From the NCBI GenBank assembly GCA_964444825.1, contig CAYUIS010000130.1:1-15797 (forward strand): a stretch of 15,797 bases of DNA, written 5' to 3'. A program made the position numbers and the translations under genes. The DNA comes from CAYUIS01 sp964444825 (GTDB taxonomy: Bacteria > Chloroflexota > Anaerolineae > B4-G1). The notes below the pieces were generated by a model that had not been told where the DNA came from, searched no databases, and saw only the letters and a list, made by a program, of their open reading frames with translations. Positions 6,532 through 13,135 of this stretch are shown in pieces. Numbering within the stretch: the stretch's first letter is position 1; each line of letters opens with the position of its first letter.

Positions 6532-8441
6532 GCCGCCAGCTCCCGCGCTGCGACGCGCTGCTGGGCGCGGTAGATACGCGCGTACAGGCCACCCGCGACC
6601 AGGAGCGCGTCGTGCGTACCCTGCTCAACGATGCGGCCTGCATCGAGTACCACCACCCAGTCGGCTAGGGGAAAGGCGGCCAGGCGGTGCGAGAAAAAGA
6701 CCACCGTCGCTTGCCGGTCAGCCGGAGCCGCCGGGCCAAAAGCCTGGCGCAACGCGGCGACGATCTGCGCCTCGGTATCCAGGTCAACCGCCGAAAAAGG
6801 GTCATCGAGCACCAGCAAGCCAGGGCAGACGGCAAAGGCCCGCGCCAGGGCGATGCGCTGCCGCTGCCCGCCGGAAACGCGCGTCCCCCGCTCGCCGATC
6901 TCGGTGTCCAGCCCCTTGGGGAACGCCTGCACGTCTGCTTCCAGCGCAGCCAGGCGCACCCAGCGGGCCAAGTCATCGTCCGCGCCGCCGCTTTGGCCCG
7001 GATCCGAGAAGATCATCTGAATGTTATCACAGACGGTGCCAGAGAAGAGAAAAGGGTTCTGCGGCAGATAACCGATCAGCGCCGCGCGCTCGGCGGGGGA
7101 GAAGGCATCCAGGGGCACGTCGTCGAGCAACACCCGTCCCTCTTCCAGCGGATAAAGGCCCAGCAGAGCACGGGCCAGCGCGCTCTTGCCGCAGCCGACC
7201 GGCCCGGTGACGGCCACGAATGTCCCGGCGGGCACGTCCAGGCTCACCCGGTCGAGCGCGGCGGCCTCGCTGCCGGGGTAGCGAAAGGTCACGTCCTGCA
7301 CCGAGAGGGCGACCGGGCGCGGCGCTCGCTCCGGCAGCGGCGGCAGGGAGCGCTCGAGACCAGGCACGTAAGCCGTGCGCAGCGTCGAGCGGGGGGTGTT
7401 TCGCTCGTCCAGGGGCGGGACCAACAGCGACTGCAACCGCGCATAGGCTGCTGCGCCGCTTTGCACCGAGTTGAACAACTGCGGCACGCGGTGCCCGCGA
7501 TTGGTGAAACGGGTGTACAGGTCCAGGTAGGCGATGAACGCGCCCAGGGTCATCGCACCGGCAGTAACCCGCTGCCCACCTAGCCAGAGCAGAAAGACCA
7601 CGCCGCCTACCATCAACAGCCAATAGATCGGTTGCAAGCCGCTGCGCAGGCGCACGATGGCCAGATTGGCCACGGCGAGCCGGTCGGAAAGCACCGCAGC
7701 CCGCGCCACTGTCGCCTCGATGCGGCCAAAGAGGCGTACCACGCGCAAGCCAGTCAGCCGTTCCTGAAAGAAGGCAGTCAGCGCGGCGCTAGCCTCCCGC
7801 GAAGCGGTGGTGCGCGCGCTGACCCAGCGGCCCACCGCCTGGGCTAGCAGCATCCCCAGCGGCACCGGCAGGAGAGTGAACAGGGTCAAGCCGGGGTCGT
7901 AGGCCAGCATCCCGGCGACCAGCGAGAGGGAAAAGAGCACCGTGTCCCACGTCTCGGTCGTGATTTCTCTCACCCCCCTCCCCATCACCTCCACGTCACC
8001 GATGATGCGCGCCATCAAGTCGCCAATCGGGATGCGGTGCAGGCGCTCCATCGGCCAGGCCAGCACGCCGCGCAGGGCGTCGGCGCGGACGCTGGCTACG
8101 ATACGCTGATGGCCCACGCGTAACCCCCAGCGTTTAACCAACCGTGCGCCCTGGTAGAGAGCCATCCCGCCGGCGTAAGCCAGCCCGGCCCACAGCACGT
8201 CGACTCCTGTACTCCGGCCCGCGCCCCAGGCTGTGGCTGTATCGATGGCGCGGCCCAGTAGAACGGCAGGCAATACCACCGCCGTGTTCATGACAATCCC
8301 GCCGAGCGAGCCGATGAGTAGCAGCCCGGACACCTGTTTGAGGTAAGGCCACATGGCCTGAAGGAAACGCCGGGTCAAAGAACGTCCTTCTTCAACTGCG
8401 TCGAAAGCAAAGGGCCTAAAGAAGCTACTCCACGACGTCAA
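6528..8441 (-). CDS. ABC exporter half-transporter, degenerate Walker B, canonical signature
   Basis: A 637-residue half-transporter: six-helix membrane domain (about 35-325), a longer linker (340-375) and an NBD (about 378-630). Motifs are Walker A GPVGCGKS (413-420), Q-loop PQ461, signature VSGGQ (522-526), Walker B LLVLDD (542-547) in which Asp 547 replaces the catalytic Glu, and H-loop His 585. With the partner's LSVGQ this makes one consensus and one degenerate ATP site, as in TM287/288-type heterodimeric exporters. The reading frame upstream has no ATG or GTG before a stop at 8508-8510, so the start is the TTG at 8441 or an internal ATG at 8354 (Met 30). TTG is favoured because the residues before Met 30 form the amphipathic elbow usual in this family. 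The start overlaps a 28-codon frame upstream. Confidence 0.92.
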   Translation of the reverse strand: MTSWSSFFRPFAFDAVEEGRSLTRRFLQAMWPYLKQVSGLLLIGSLGGIVMNTAVVLPAVLLGRAIDTATAWGAGRSTGVDVLWAGLAYAGGMALYQGARLVKRWGLRVGHQRIVASVRADALRGVLAWPMERLHRIPIGDLMARIIGDVEVMGRGVREITTETWDTVLFSLSLVAGMLAYDPGLTLFTLLPVPLGMLLAQAVGRWVSARTTASREASAALTAFFQERLTGLRVVRLFGRIEATVARAAVLSDRLAVANLAIVRLRSGLQPIYWLLMVGGVVFLLWLGGQRVTAGAMTLGAFIAYLDLYTRFTNRGHRVPQLFNSVQSGAAAYARLQSLLVPPLDERNTPRSTLRTAYVPGLERSLPPLPERAPRPVALSVQDVTFRYPGSEAAALDRVSLDVPAGTFVAVTGPVGCGKSALARALLGLYPLEEGRVLLDDVPLDAFSPAERAALIGYLPQNPFLFSGTVCDNIQMIFSDPGQSGGADDDLARWVRLAALEADVQAFPKGLDTEIGERGTRVSGGQRQRIALARAFAVCPGLLVLDDPFSAVDLDTEAQIVAALRQAFGPAAPADRQATVVFFSHRLAAFPLADWVVVLDAGRIVEQGTHDALLVAGGLYARIYRAQQRVAARELAA

Positions 8442-8511
8442 AGTCGATCTTTTCCGGTTTTGTGTAGGTGACGTGCCCGACGCCGGATGTTGTCTTGCGC
8501 AACGCCTTCAT
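8425..8511 (-). CDS. 28-codon frame with ideal ribosome site; leader peptide or dehydrogenase remnant
   Basis: ATG (complement of 8509-8511) to TAG (8425-8427), 28 residues, starting MKALRKTTSGVGHV and ending DFDVVE. It begins 15 bases after the nucleoside phosphorylase stop and overlaps the first bases of the ABC gene by 17 bases in another frame. The first 15 or so residues resemble, from memory, the N-terminus of zinc-dependent alcohol dehydrogenases of the MDR family (MKAL-K...G-G-V). The rest does not continue as that fold, so it may be the surviving 5' end of a deleted dehydrogenase gene. Alternatives are a coupling leader that brings ribosomes to the TTG start of the exporter, or a small cargo peptide. 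It has no signal sequence and no Cys. Confidence 0.5.
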   Translation of the reverse strand: MKALRKTTSGVGHVTYTKPEKIDFDVVE

Positions 8512-8516
8512 TGTCT

Positions 8517-8522
8517 CTCCTT
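8517..8522 (-). promoter_or_regulatory. Shine-Dalgarno AAGGAG for the 28-codon frame
   Basis: AAGGAG, 5 bases ahead of the ATG at 8511. It is as strong as those of the major genes here, and far stronger than anything ahead of the exporter's TTG at 8441. It suggests that ribosomes enter at 8511 and reach the exporter by coupling. Confidence 0.65.
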
Positions 8523-8526
8523 GTGA

Positions 8527-9531
8527 TCAGCCGATTCGAACATCAGGATAACGACTTCTGAGGGTAGCCAATGCCAGGAGCGCCACCCGCGTGGCATTTC
8601 TGACCCCCTCCTGGTAATCGTGGGCAAAAGTGTCCTCCCGTCGATTGGCGATGGCTACACAGATCGCTCCCCCCCAGTGCCCGAGCCCGCCCAGAAAGTG
8701 GAGCAGGAAACTCGCCTCCATCTCCATATTCTCGACACGCTGGCCGTCCACCCCCGGATCGTATCCGGCAAGAAGCCCGTCCAGATCGGGCAGGCTGGGC
8801 CTTACCCGAGCGATGTCACGACCCTGGGGAGCGAAAAAGCCGCAGACCGAGGCGGTCAAGCCGAGCTTGGTCTCCACGCCAAGATCCGCCGAAGCCTCCA
8901 ACAGCGCACCGACAAGGACCGGCTCGGCCCGAGAGACATAGGGGCGGATCTTGCCATAGAACCGAGAATCGGCGCTCATCCCGCTTTGAACCAGAGAGGT
9001 AAGCTCCCTTTCGAGCCGCTCGCACACCTCGTCAGGATAGGGGGCCTCATAGTACAGGCCCGTGTTGTCCATCCCGATCGCATAGGAGGTGATGATCGAG
9101 GTGCCCAGCTTGGTCGATGCCTGGAGCCCACCCGAGGATCCCACCCTCAAGACGTGCAGCCTTGGGAACTCGGACCTGCGCGTGCGTGTCTCAAAGTCGA
9201 TCTCAAAGAGCGCGACCAGCTCGTTCACCACGATCTCGAGGGAAGGGGTCCCGATCCCCGAGGTCGCCGCGGTGGTTCTCACCGGTGAGATGATCGTCGC
9301 CCGTTCGCCCGTGATGTCCGAGGTCCCGGTCACGGTGACCAGTCCCCGGTGCTCCTGCTCCAGCTCCAGATCGCGCAAAAAGGTCGAGCCGATCATCTCG
9401 GCGCGTCCGGGGTCCCCCACCAACAGGATGTCGGGGGCGATCTGCCCCGGTTTGACCTGAATGTGGTAGATTCGCCCATCCTCATCGATGGGCATATCTG
9501 ATGGTGTGTATGGCGCAGCTCGGGTATTCAT
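8527..9531 (-). CDS. nucleoside phosphorylase (uridine phosphorylase/PNP_UDP family)
   Basis: A 334-residue cytosolic enzyme of the NP-I nucleoside phosphorylase family, which cleaves a nucleoside with phosphate to base and ribose-1-phosphate. Motifs are the phosphate-binding GDPGR (39-43), GIGTPS (92-97), RVGSSGG (129-135) and the ribose-binding NMEME (268-272), followed by the Asp region NRREDTF (297-302). These match the hexameric uridine/purine phosphorylase branch, but the protein is longer than E. coli Udp (about 250). The extra length lies in the N-terminus (about 30 residues) and the 160-240 region. Base preference is uncertain. The ATG has AAAGGAGG 8 bases upstream. It is 16 bases downstream of the small membrane protein and 15 bases upstream of the 28-codon frame, so it is probably co-transcribed with the exporter. 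Confidence 0.88.
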   Translation of the reverse strand: MNTRAAPYTPSDMPIDEDGRIYHIQVKPGQIAPDILLVGDPGRAEMIGSTFLRDLELEQEHRGLVTVTGTSDITGERATIISPVRTTAATSGIGTPSLEIVVNELVALFEIDFETRTRRSEFPRLHVLRVGSSGGLQASTKLGTSIITSYAIGMDNTGLYYEAPYPDEVCERLERELTSLVQSGMSADSRFYGKIRPYVSRAEPVLVGALLEASADLGVETKLGLTASVCGFFAPQGRDIARVRPSLPDLDGLLAGYDPGVDGQRVENMEMEASFLLHFLGGLGHWGGAICVAIANRREDTFAHDYQEGVRNATRVALLALATLRSRYPDVRIG

Positions 9532-9547
9532 GAGAGAAGCCTCCTTT

Positions 9548-9922
9548 CTAACTCGCCCAAAGAACCATCGCGACCTGGGCCGGATAATAGATCACAAGAA
9601 TCGCCAGCAGAATCCGGTAGGGGCTCAACCAACTGATACGCCGTTCGGGGTTCGGAAACGGGAACAGCTCGGGCTTGACCGCTGACTGCTCGAACATCGT
9701 GTCGCTCGCCGCGAGAAGCAACAGCGCGATAAAGACCGTCAGGCCTTGGGCCAGCGGGACATTGCCCGATAGCGTGCCGACCAGGACGATCAAGGCGCAG
9801 AAAGTCGTCAGCCCCGGACTGACCACCTTTTTGAGCGCGTCGTCACTCCCCTGCAGCAGAGCGCTCAGGACGGCAAAAGCCATAAACAGAAGGGACAGAA
9901 TAAAGACCCTAAAGGTTTTCAT
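9548..9922 (-). CDS. hypothetical small membrane protein
   Basis: A 124-residue hydrophobic protein with about four membrane segments: 5-24, 36-52, 56-74 and 101-121. A short polar loop (SPGLTT) follows the first, and a proline-rich loop (FPFPNPERR) lies before the last. I recognise no family. The ATG (complement of 9920-9922) has no convincing SD. Its codons 2-6 form one arm of a perfect 15-bp inverted repeat whose other arm spans the methyltransferase stop codon, so initiation may be structure-controlled. It stops 16 bases before the nucleoside phosphorylase. A role alongside that enzyme, for example in uptake, is only a guess from position. Confidence 0.65.
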   Translation of the reverse strand: MKTFRVFILSLLFMAFAVLSALLQGSDDALKKVVSPGLTTFCALIVLVGTLSGNVPLAQGLTVFIALLLLAASDTMFEQSAVKPELFPFPNPERRISWLSPYRILLAILVIYYPAQVAMVLWAS

Positions 9923-10000
9923 AAGGTGATTGTCTTGGAAGAGATCTCATAGCCGTCAGTCGTTTTACTCTTGAGGCCTTGCGCTAAACCTTTAGGGTCT
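9904..10000. repeat. perfect 15-bp inverted repeat spanning a gene junction
   Basis: AGACCCTAAAGGTTT at 9904-9918 and its exact reverse complement at 9986-10000, separated by 67 bases. One arm covers codons 2-6 of the small membrane protein. The other covers the last codons and the TAA of the methyltransferase. In the transcript the two would form a long-range stem adjoining the downstream start codon. Confidence 0.8.
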
Positions 10001-10810
10001 CATCGACTGAGCTTTGAACAGCCCCACGTCTTTTGTGATCCGTATCGTTCCACTTGTCGCCAACTCGTGCGCCAAGAGTCTCTTGAACGCCTCCTCCGCA
10101 CCCTCATCGACGCCCTTCTCGATCATAGACTGGACGTAGGCAACCACGGGTTCTATCTCTGTCACCACCAATGCATCCTCATACCGCGCCAGTCGAACCT
10201 CGGCAAACCACCGCTCGAGCTGCGTTTTGCCTGTCTCCAGCCCAAAGTTCTCTATCACGCCTCTCCATCTATCGATACTCTCGGGATAGAACCTGCCTCT
10301 CCACTCCCTCAACTCGCGCATGTGGTCTTTCCCATTCGTGGCGGCATAAAGCCGCCCTCCTGGTCGCAGCACCCGCCGAATCTCAGATAGCGCCCTATCC
10401 CTCCTCGGCACGTGATAGAGCATGTGATTCGCAATGACCACGTCAAAACTCCCATCCGCAAACGGCATCTCTTGTGCGTCGGTCACCCTGAACCTGAAGA
10501 TTTGTCGATTCCCGTCGAGATTGTCCCTTGCCTCTCGCACCATCCCCAGCGACAGATCGGACAGTGTGATCTCCCATTCATCAGCGATTCGGTCCACATT
10601 CTCCAGCCACAGATTCCCAGGACCGCAGCCTAATTCCAGGATCCGGCATCTTTCTGGCAGAGCAAGCTGGTCAAATACCCATCGCGGCCAGCCATATGGG
10701 TTCGTGCTATAGCGCTGATGAAGCTGGACCCGTGCTTCCAGGTTGGATGCATCCCGGTATTGCTCTTTCTGAAGGTACGTTTGATTCGTGAGCATACTGG
10801 CACTAGTCAC
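9992..10810 (-). CDS. class I SAM-dependent methyltransferase
   Basis: A 272-residue methyltransferase of the Methyltransf_11/UbiE-like kind. SAM-binding motif I is ILELGCGPG (57-65). The acidic residue ending strand 2 is Asp 85 (TLSDLSLGM). The DAQEMPFADGSFDVVIANHMLYH stretch covers motifs II/III (111-133), and RVLRPGGRLYAA is the post-motif strand (146-157). The C-terminal third (about 165-270) is a helical cap that would hold the unknown substrate. The start is GTG at 10810 or ATG at 10795. Neither has a strong SD, but a weak GAGG lies about 10 bases before the GTG, and the GTG overlaps the TAG of a hydrolase remnant (GGTGACTAG), which suggests inherited translational coupling. Confidence 0.88.
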   Translation of the reverse strand: MTSASMLTNQTYLQKEQYRDASNLEARVQLHQRYSTNPYGWPRWVFDQLALPERCRILELGCGPGNLWLENVDRIADEWEITLSDLSLGMVREARDNLDGNRQIFRFRVTDAQEMPFADGSFDVVIANHMLYHVPRRDRALSEIRRVLRPGGRLYAATNGKDHMRELREWRGRFYPESIDRWRGVIENFGLETGKTQLERWFAEVRLARYEDALVVTEIEPVVAYVQSMIEKGVDEGAEEAFKRLLAHELATSGTIRITKDVGLFKAQSMRP

Positions 10811-10910
10811 CGCTCAAAAACCTCAGAACACGGGCGTTGACGTGCTCGGGCTGTTCCATAGTCAAGAGATGACTAGCGCCCGGAACGATCTCGGCGGTGA
10901 GATTGGGCAT
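10803..10910 (-). pseudogene. C-terminal remnant of an alpha/beta-hydrolase
   Basis: Thirty-five codons starting MPNLTAEIVPGASHLL and ending RVLRFLSGD before a TAG. This is the standard C-terminal end of an alpha/beta-hydrolase fold enzyme: strand 8, the catalytic-His turn (GASH, His 14 of the fragment) and the last helix with EQPEHVN. The nucleophile and acid regions are missing. The frame runs upstream only a few more codons before meeting the end of the zinc-ribbon gene (TAG at 10924), so the front of the gene has been deleted up to that stop. The TAG overlaps the GTG of the methyltransferase. An AGGGGG lies upstream of the in-frame ATG, so a short peptide could still be made. Confidence 0.75.
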
Positions 10911-10923
10911 CAGCCAAGACCCC

Positions 10924-11346
10924 CTAATCGATGTACACAAAGGCTCGGACCGTGCCGCACGCGGAACACTTTCCCACGATCACCCCTTCGTCAAAGAAAC
11001 CCATCATGCCCTCATCCCCTTCGATCCGCTCACACTTGCCCACCAGAAACCCCTTATGCCCGCACTCGCACACGGGCTTTTCCTCTCGCTCTCGCTTTCT
11101 GTGCGCCCCGGTGAAGCTAAAGGCAGTTTTCCTGCTCCCGCACGCCAGGCACAGGCTGTGGATCTCGCCCCGAAAGTTCCCTTTCTTGGAGCCTGTGTGA
11201 TACTCGATGGTCAACTCTAGCGGCACGACCCCACAATCATCACACTTGTAAGGGGTGAAAAAGTGATAGTCATTCGGGTAACGCTCAGCGGCGATGCTCT
11301 TTTTCGCAAAAGCCTCCAGATCGGAGAGGTCTGTTTGATGCGCCAT
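10924..11346 (-). CDS. double zinc-ribbon protein of unknown function
   Basis: A 140-residue cytosolic protein with nine cysteines arranged as two probable zinc ribbons. One pairs C35-DD-C38 with C66-LA-C69. The other pairs C93/C95 (with C105 as a possible alternative) with C127-SA-C130. The segment between is charged (HRKREREEK, 82-90). The layout is that of a small nucleic-acid- or protein-binding ribbon protein, but I do not recognise a named family. The ATG has AAAGGAG 6 bases upstream. The stop is directly followed by the hydrolase remnant, so this gene may have been joined to its present downstream neighbours by a deletion. Confidence 0.7.
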   Translation of the reverse strand: MAHQTDLSDLEAFAKKSIAAERYPNDYHFFTPYKCDDCGVVPLELTIEYHTGSKKGNFRGEIHSLCLACGSRKTAFSFTGAHRKREREEKPVCECGHKGFLVGKCERIEGDEGMMGFFDEGVIVGKCSACGTVRAFVYID

Positions 11347-11408
11347 CCTTCACTCCTTTCCGTGTGGGCCAGTCCTACCAGTGTTGCCACTCACCCTGGT
11401 CGTTTTTC

Positions 11409-11466
11409 GACAGGATATACAGGATTCCTCCGGCATTTCCATCTTGTGGATCCTGTTGATCCTGTC
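11409..11466. repeat. inverted repeat GACAGGAT...ATCCTGTC
   Basis: The arm at 11409-11428 (GACAGGATATACAGGATTCC) pairs with 11448-11466 almost completely, around a 19-base loop. It fills the middle of a 139-base gap between the MBOAT-like gene and the zinc-ribbon gene. Similar ACAGGAT palindromes are widespread intergenic repeats in many bacteria. No T tract follows on the minus strand. Confidence 0.7.
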
Positions 11467-11485
11467 ACATATCTTACCTATAATA

Positions 11486-11953
11486 TCACGGAAACAGAAA
11501 CATTTGCAACTGAACGCCGGCATAGATCGACACAGCCAGGCAGGACACGTTGGTCAACCCATTCAGCCATCGAGGCCAACGTGCCTGATGCAGGGATGGT
11601 TCAAGAGACCGGTTGCCGATGGCAAGCACCCCAGAGAAGAGAAAAATCGCCGTGAAAGCCACAAACGGACGCCGGAAGATCAACATCACGAGGACATCGT
11701 GTAGGATACCGCACAGAAAAAAGACAAGCAACGTGGTGACCGGCCGGACGCGGTTTCCACCCAGGAGGAGATACAACCGGTAGAGAAGATGGCCGATACC
11801 GGGGTTCCAGACCCGCCAGAACCGGTAAAAGCCTGGCTCGCCCCAGCTATCAAAGAGCGCGCGCTTCAGTATCACGAGCTTGTTCGAACCTGGGTCATAT
11901 CCCCGGAGGATCAAGTACTCGTTGTAGCTGTGGTTGAACCTGTCTTGAAACAT
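11486..11953 (-). CDS. small MBOAT-like membrane protein
   Basis: A 155-residue membrane protein. Its middle carries FWRVWNPGIG (45-54), then LYLLLGGNR (60-68) and FFLCGILHD (78-86). These strongly resemble the core of MBOAT O-acyltransferases, where FWRRWhISLs, the GGNR loop and a SGLWHG-type His occur in this order; His 85 would be the catalytic one. Full MBOAT enzymes have 350-500 residues and about ten helices. This one has only two or three membrane segments after the core, so it is either a minimal relative or a truncated copy. The frame extends further upstream to 12064, but that part lies over the GNAT gene in another frame. I chose the ATG at 11953, 22 bases after the GNAT stop. No clear SD is visible. 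Confidence 0.55.
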   Translation of the reverse strand: MFQDRFNHSYNEYLILRGYDPGSNKLVILKRALFDSWGEPGFYRFWRVWNPGIGHLLYRLYLLLGGNRVRPVTTLLVFFLCGILHDVLVMLIFRRPFVAFTAIFLFSGVLAIGNRSLEPSLHQARWPRWLNGLTNVSCLAVSIYAGVQLQMFLFP

Positions 11954-11975
11954 AGGACTATGGGTTGCAGACGGC

Positions 11976-12467
11976 TCACAGGTCCAACTGCATCCATACC
12001 ACGTCAAAGTCCTCGCCGAACTTGCTCCCGATGCGCCTGAATCGCCCGCACTCCTCAAAACCATTCTTCCTGTGAAACCTCAGGCTCCCCTCATTCCGCG
12101 ACGAGATGTTCGCCAGTAGGGTATCGATCCCCTGTTCCTTGGCCGCTGGCTTGAATCGCTCAAGCACCCGGGTGCCCAACCCTTTGCCCGTGTGCTCCGG
12201 CAGGATAAAGTAGGTGATCTCTGCCGCGCGACGGAACGTGCGGCCACCCTCGTAGGGATGCAGGAAGGCAAAACCCACGATGGCCCCGGTATTTTCCTTG
12301 ATGACGACAGCGGGGTAGCCTCGCGACACGCTCAGAAAGCGATCAAAGAACTCGTTGCTCACGGAATCCGCCGGATAGGCGGCAAAGCTATTGGTGACAT
12401 ACCAGTTAAAGACGTCGATCACCCCTGTACTATGCTCGTCCGCCATCTTCTCAAAGCTGTACGACAT
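11976..12467 (-). CDS. GNAT family N-acetyltransferase, phosphinothricin-acetyltransferase-like
   Basis: About 163 residues, one GNAT domain transferring an acetyl group from acetyl-CoA to an amine. Motif A is AAEITYFILPEHTGKGLGTRVLE (82-104), with the pyrophosphate-binding HTGKGLGT. Motif B is ISSRNEGSLRFHRKNGFEECG (122-142), the pattern typical of the Pat/YncA (MnaT) branch, whose members acetylate phosphinothricin, methionine sulfone or similar amino acids. The substrate here is unknown. Two ATGs are adjacent at 12470 and 12467. A GGGGG just upstream favours the second. Residue numbers are from the first ATG. It is followed 22 bases later by the MBOAT-like gene, so the two are likely co-transcribed. 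Confidence 0.88.
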   Translation of the reverse strand: MSYSFEKMADEHSTGVIDVFNWYVTNSFAAYPADSVSNEFFDRFLSVSRGYPAVVIKENTGAIVGFAFLHPYEGGRTFRRAAEITYFILPEHTGKGLGTRVLERFKPAAKEQGIDTLLANISSRNEGSLRFHRKNGFEECGRFRRIGSKFGEDFDVVWMQLDL

Positions 12468-12499
12468 CATTCCCCCAACAAGAATAACCTTCAGTCGAT

Positions 12500-12623
12500 G
12501 TAGGTTGGGTTTCGTTCCTCAACCCAACGCTTCCAGGCAGCCTCCAGACACGACGCAGATTCTTGGGCAACCATTGGGTAACAGCAAACCCCGCCGTTAC
12601 CCAACCTACGATCTCGGGTTGCC
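12500..12623. repeat. two REP-like palindromes between lipoprotein and GNAT genes
   Basis: The first, at 12504-12528, is GTTGGGTT/AACCCAAC with a 9-base loop. It equals the reverse complement of the unit at 2596-2620 at 24 of 25 positions. The second, at 12574-12604, has a perfect 9-bp stem TTGGGTAAC/GTTACCCAA. An outer GGCAACC/GGTTGCC pair (12566-12572 with 12617-12623) encloses it, and the outer arm reaches the lipoprotein stop codon. The 12574-12614 unit recurs in direct orientation at 13136-13176. Apart from these repeats I see nothing in this gap. Confidence 0.75.
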
Positions 12624-13111
12624 TAATCAGAATCGCCGTCGTGGTGTCCGCTTTCGCCTTCCTCACCGTGTTCACCGTCGTCCCCATCGTGTCCGTGTTC
12701 GCCGCCTCCGACCTCCGGATGAGCGGTCCATCGGTCAAAATCCTCGTCTGTCGCCACAAGACTGACCTCTAAACTCTCACCAGAACCGAGGTCGGCCGGC
12801 GTGGTTGGGCCAAGCCCTACGCCGTTCGACAGGTGAACCTCGACCCGAACCTGTTTCAGGGTGTCCTCTGTGGTGTTTTCCACAAAACCGCTGAATAAAT
12901 TGTTTTGCGCGTCGTAGGTCAAGACGAGTCGAGCCCCGTTTCGGACCGCGTCGTAGCTTTCGTCGAGGGCGAGTTCAGTGCCGGATTCCTCCTCGCCCGT
13001 CGTGACGGCGCCGCCACCACCTGTGCAAGCGCTGAAAATGACGACCAATAAAACGACAATCGTGAAGAGAACATTTCGATTGAGCTTCACAAAGATTGAT
13101 CTGATTCTCAT
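12623..13111 (-). CDS. lipoprotein with FxLYD-like domain and His/Asp/Glu-rich tail
   Basis: A 162-residue probable lipoprotein. A basic N-terminus (1-12) and hydrophobic stretch (14-27) end in the lipobox FSAC, with Cys 29 as the lipidated residue. A Gly/Thr/Glu-rich linker follows. A small beta-sandwich at about 62-120 (FSGFVENTTEDTLKQVRVEV...LGSGESLEVSLV) resembles FxLYD domains. The last 28 residues are almost only Gly, His, Asp and Glu and could bind divalent metal. The start ATG at 13111 is chosen for its GGAGGA SD 7 bases upstream. The frame continues to 13171, but that extra part is translated palindromic repeat. It is a single gene bracketed by direct repeats, between the PfkB fusion and the GNAT gene. 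Confidence 0.75.
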   Translation of the reverse strand: MRIRSIFVKLNRNVLFTIVVLLVVIFSACTGGGGAVTTGEEESGTELALDESYDAVRNGARLVLTYDAQNNLFSGFVENTTEDTLKQVRVEVHLSNGVGLGPTTPADLGSGESLEVSLVATDEDFDRWTAHPEVGGGEHGHDGDDGEHGEEGESGHHDGDSD

Positions 13112-13118
13112 CCGTGTT

Positions 13119-13124
13119 TCCTCC
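13119..13124 (-). promoter_or_regulatory. Shine-Dalgarno site fixing the lipoprotein start
   Basis: GGAGGA, 7 bases before the ATG at 13111. It separates the true start from the longer frame beginning at 13171 inside the repeat. Confidence 0.65.
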
Positions 13125-13135
13125 GAGGGCGCCGG

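Noticed and set aside
11954..12064. N-terminal extension of the MBOAT-like frame
   Set aside because: These 37 codons overlap the GNAT coding end in another frame and look like shifted GNAT sequence, Ser/Ala/Cys-rich and not membrane-like.
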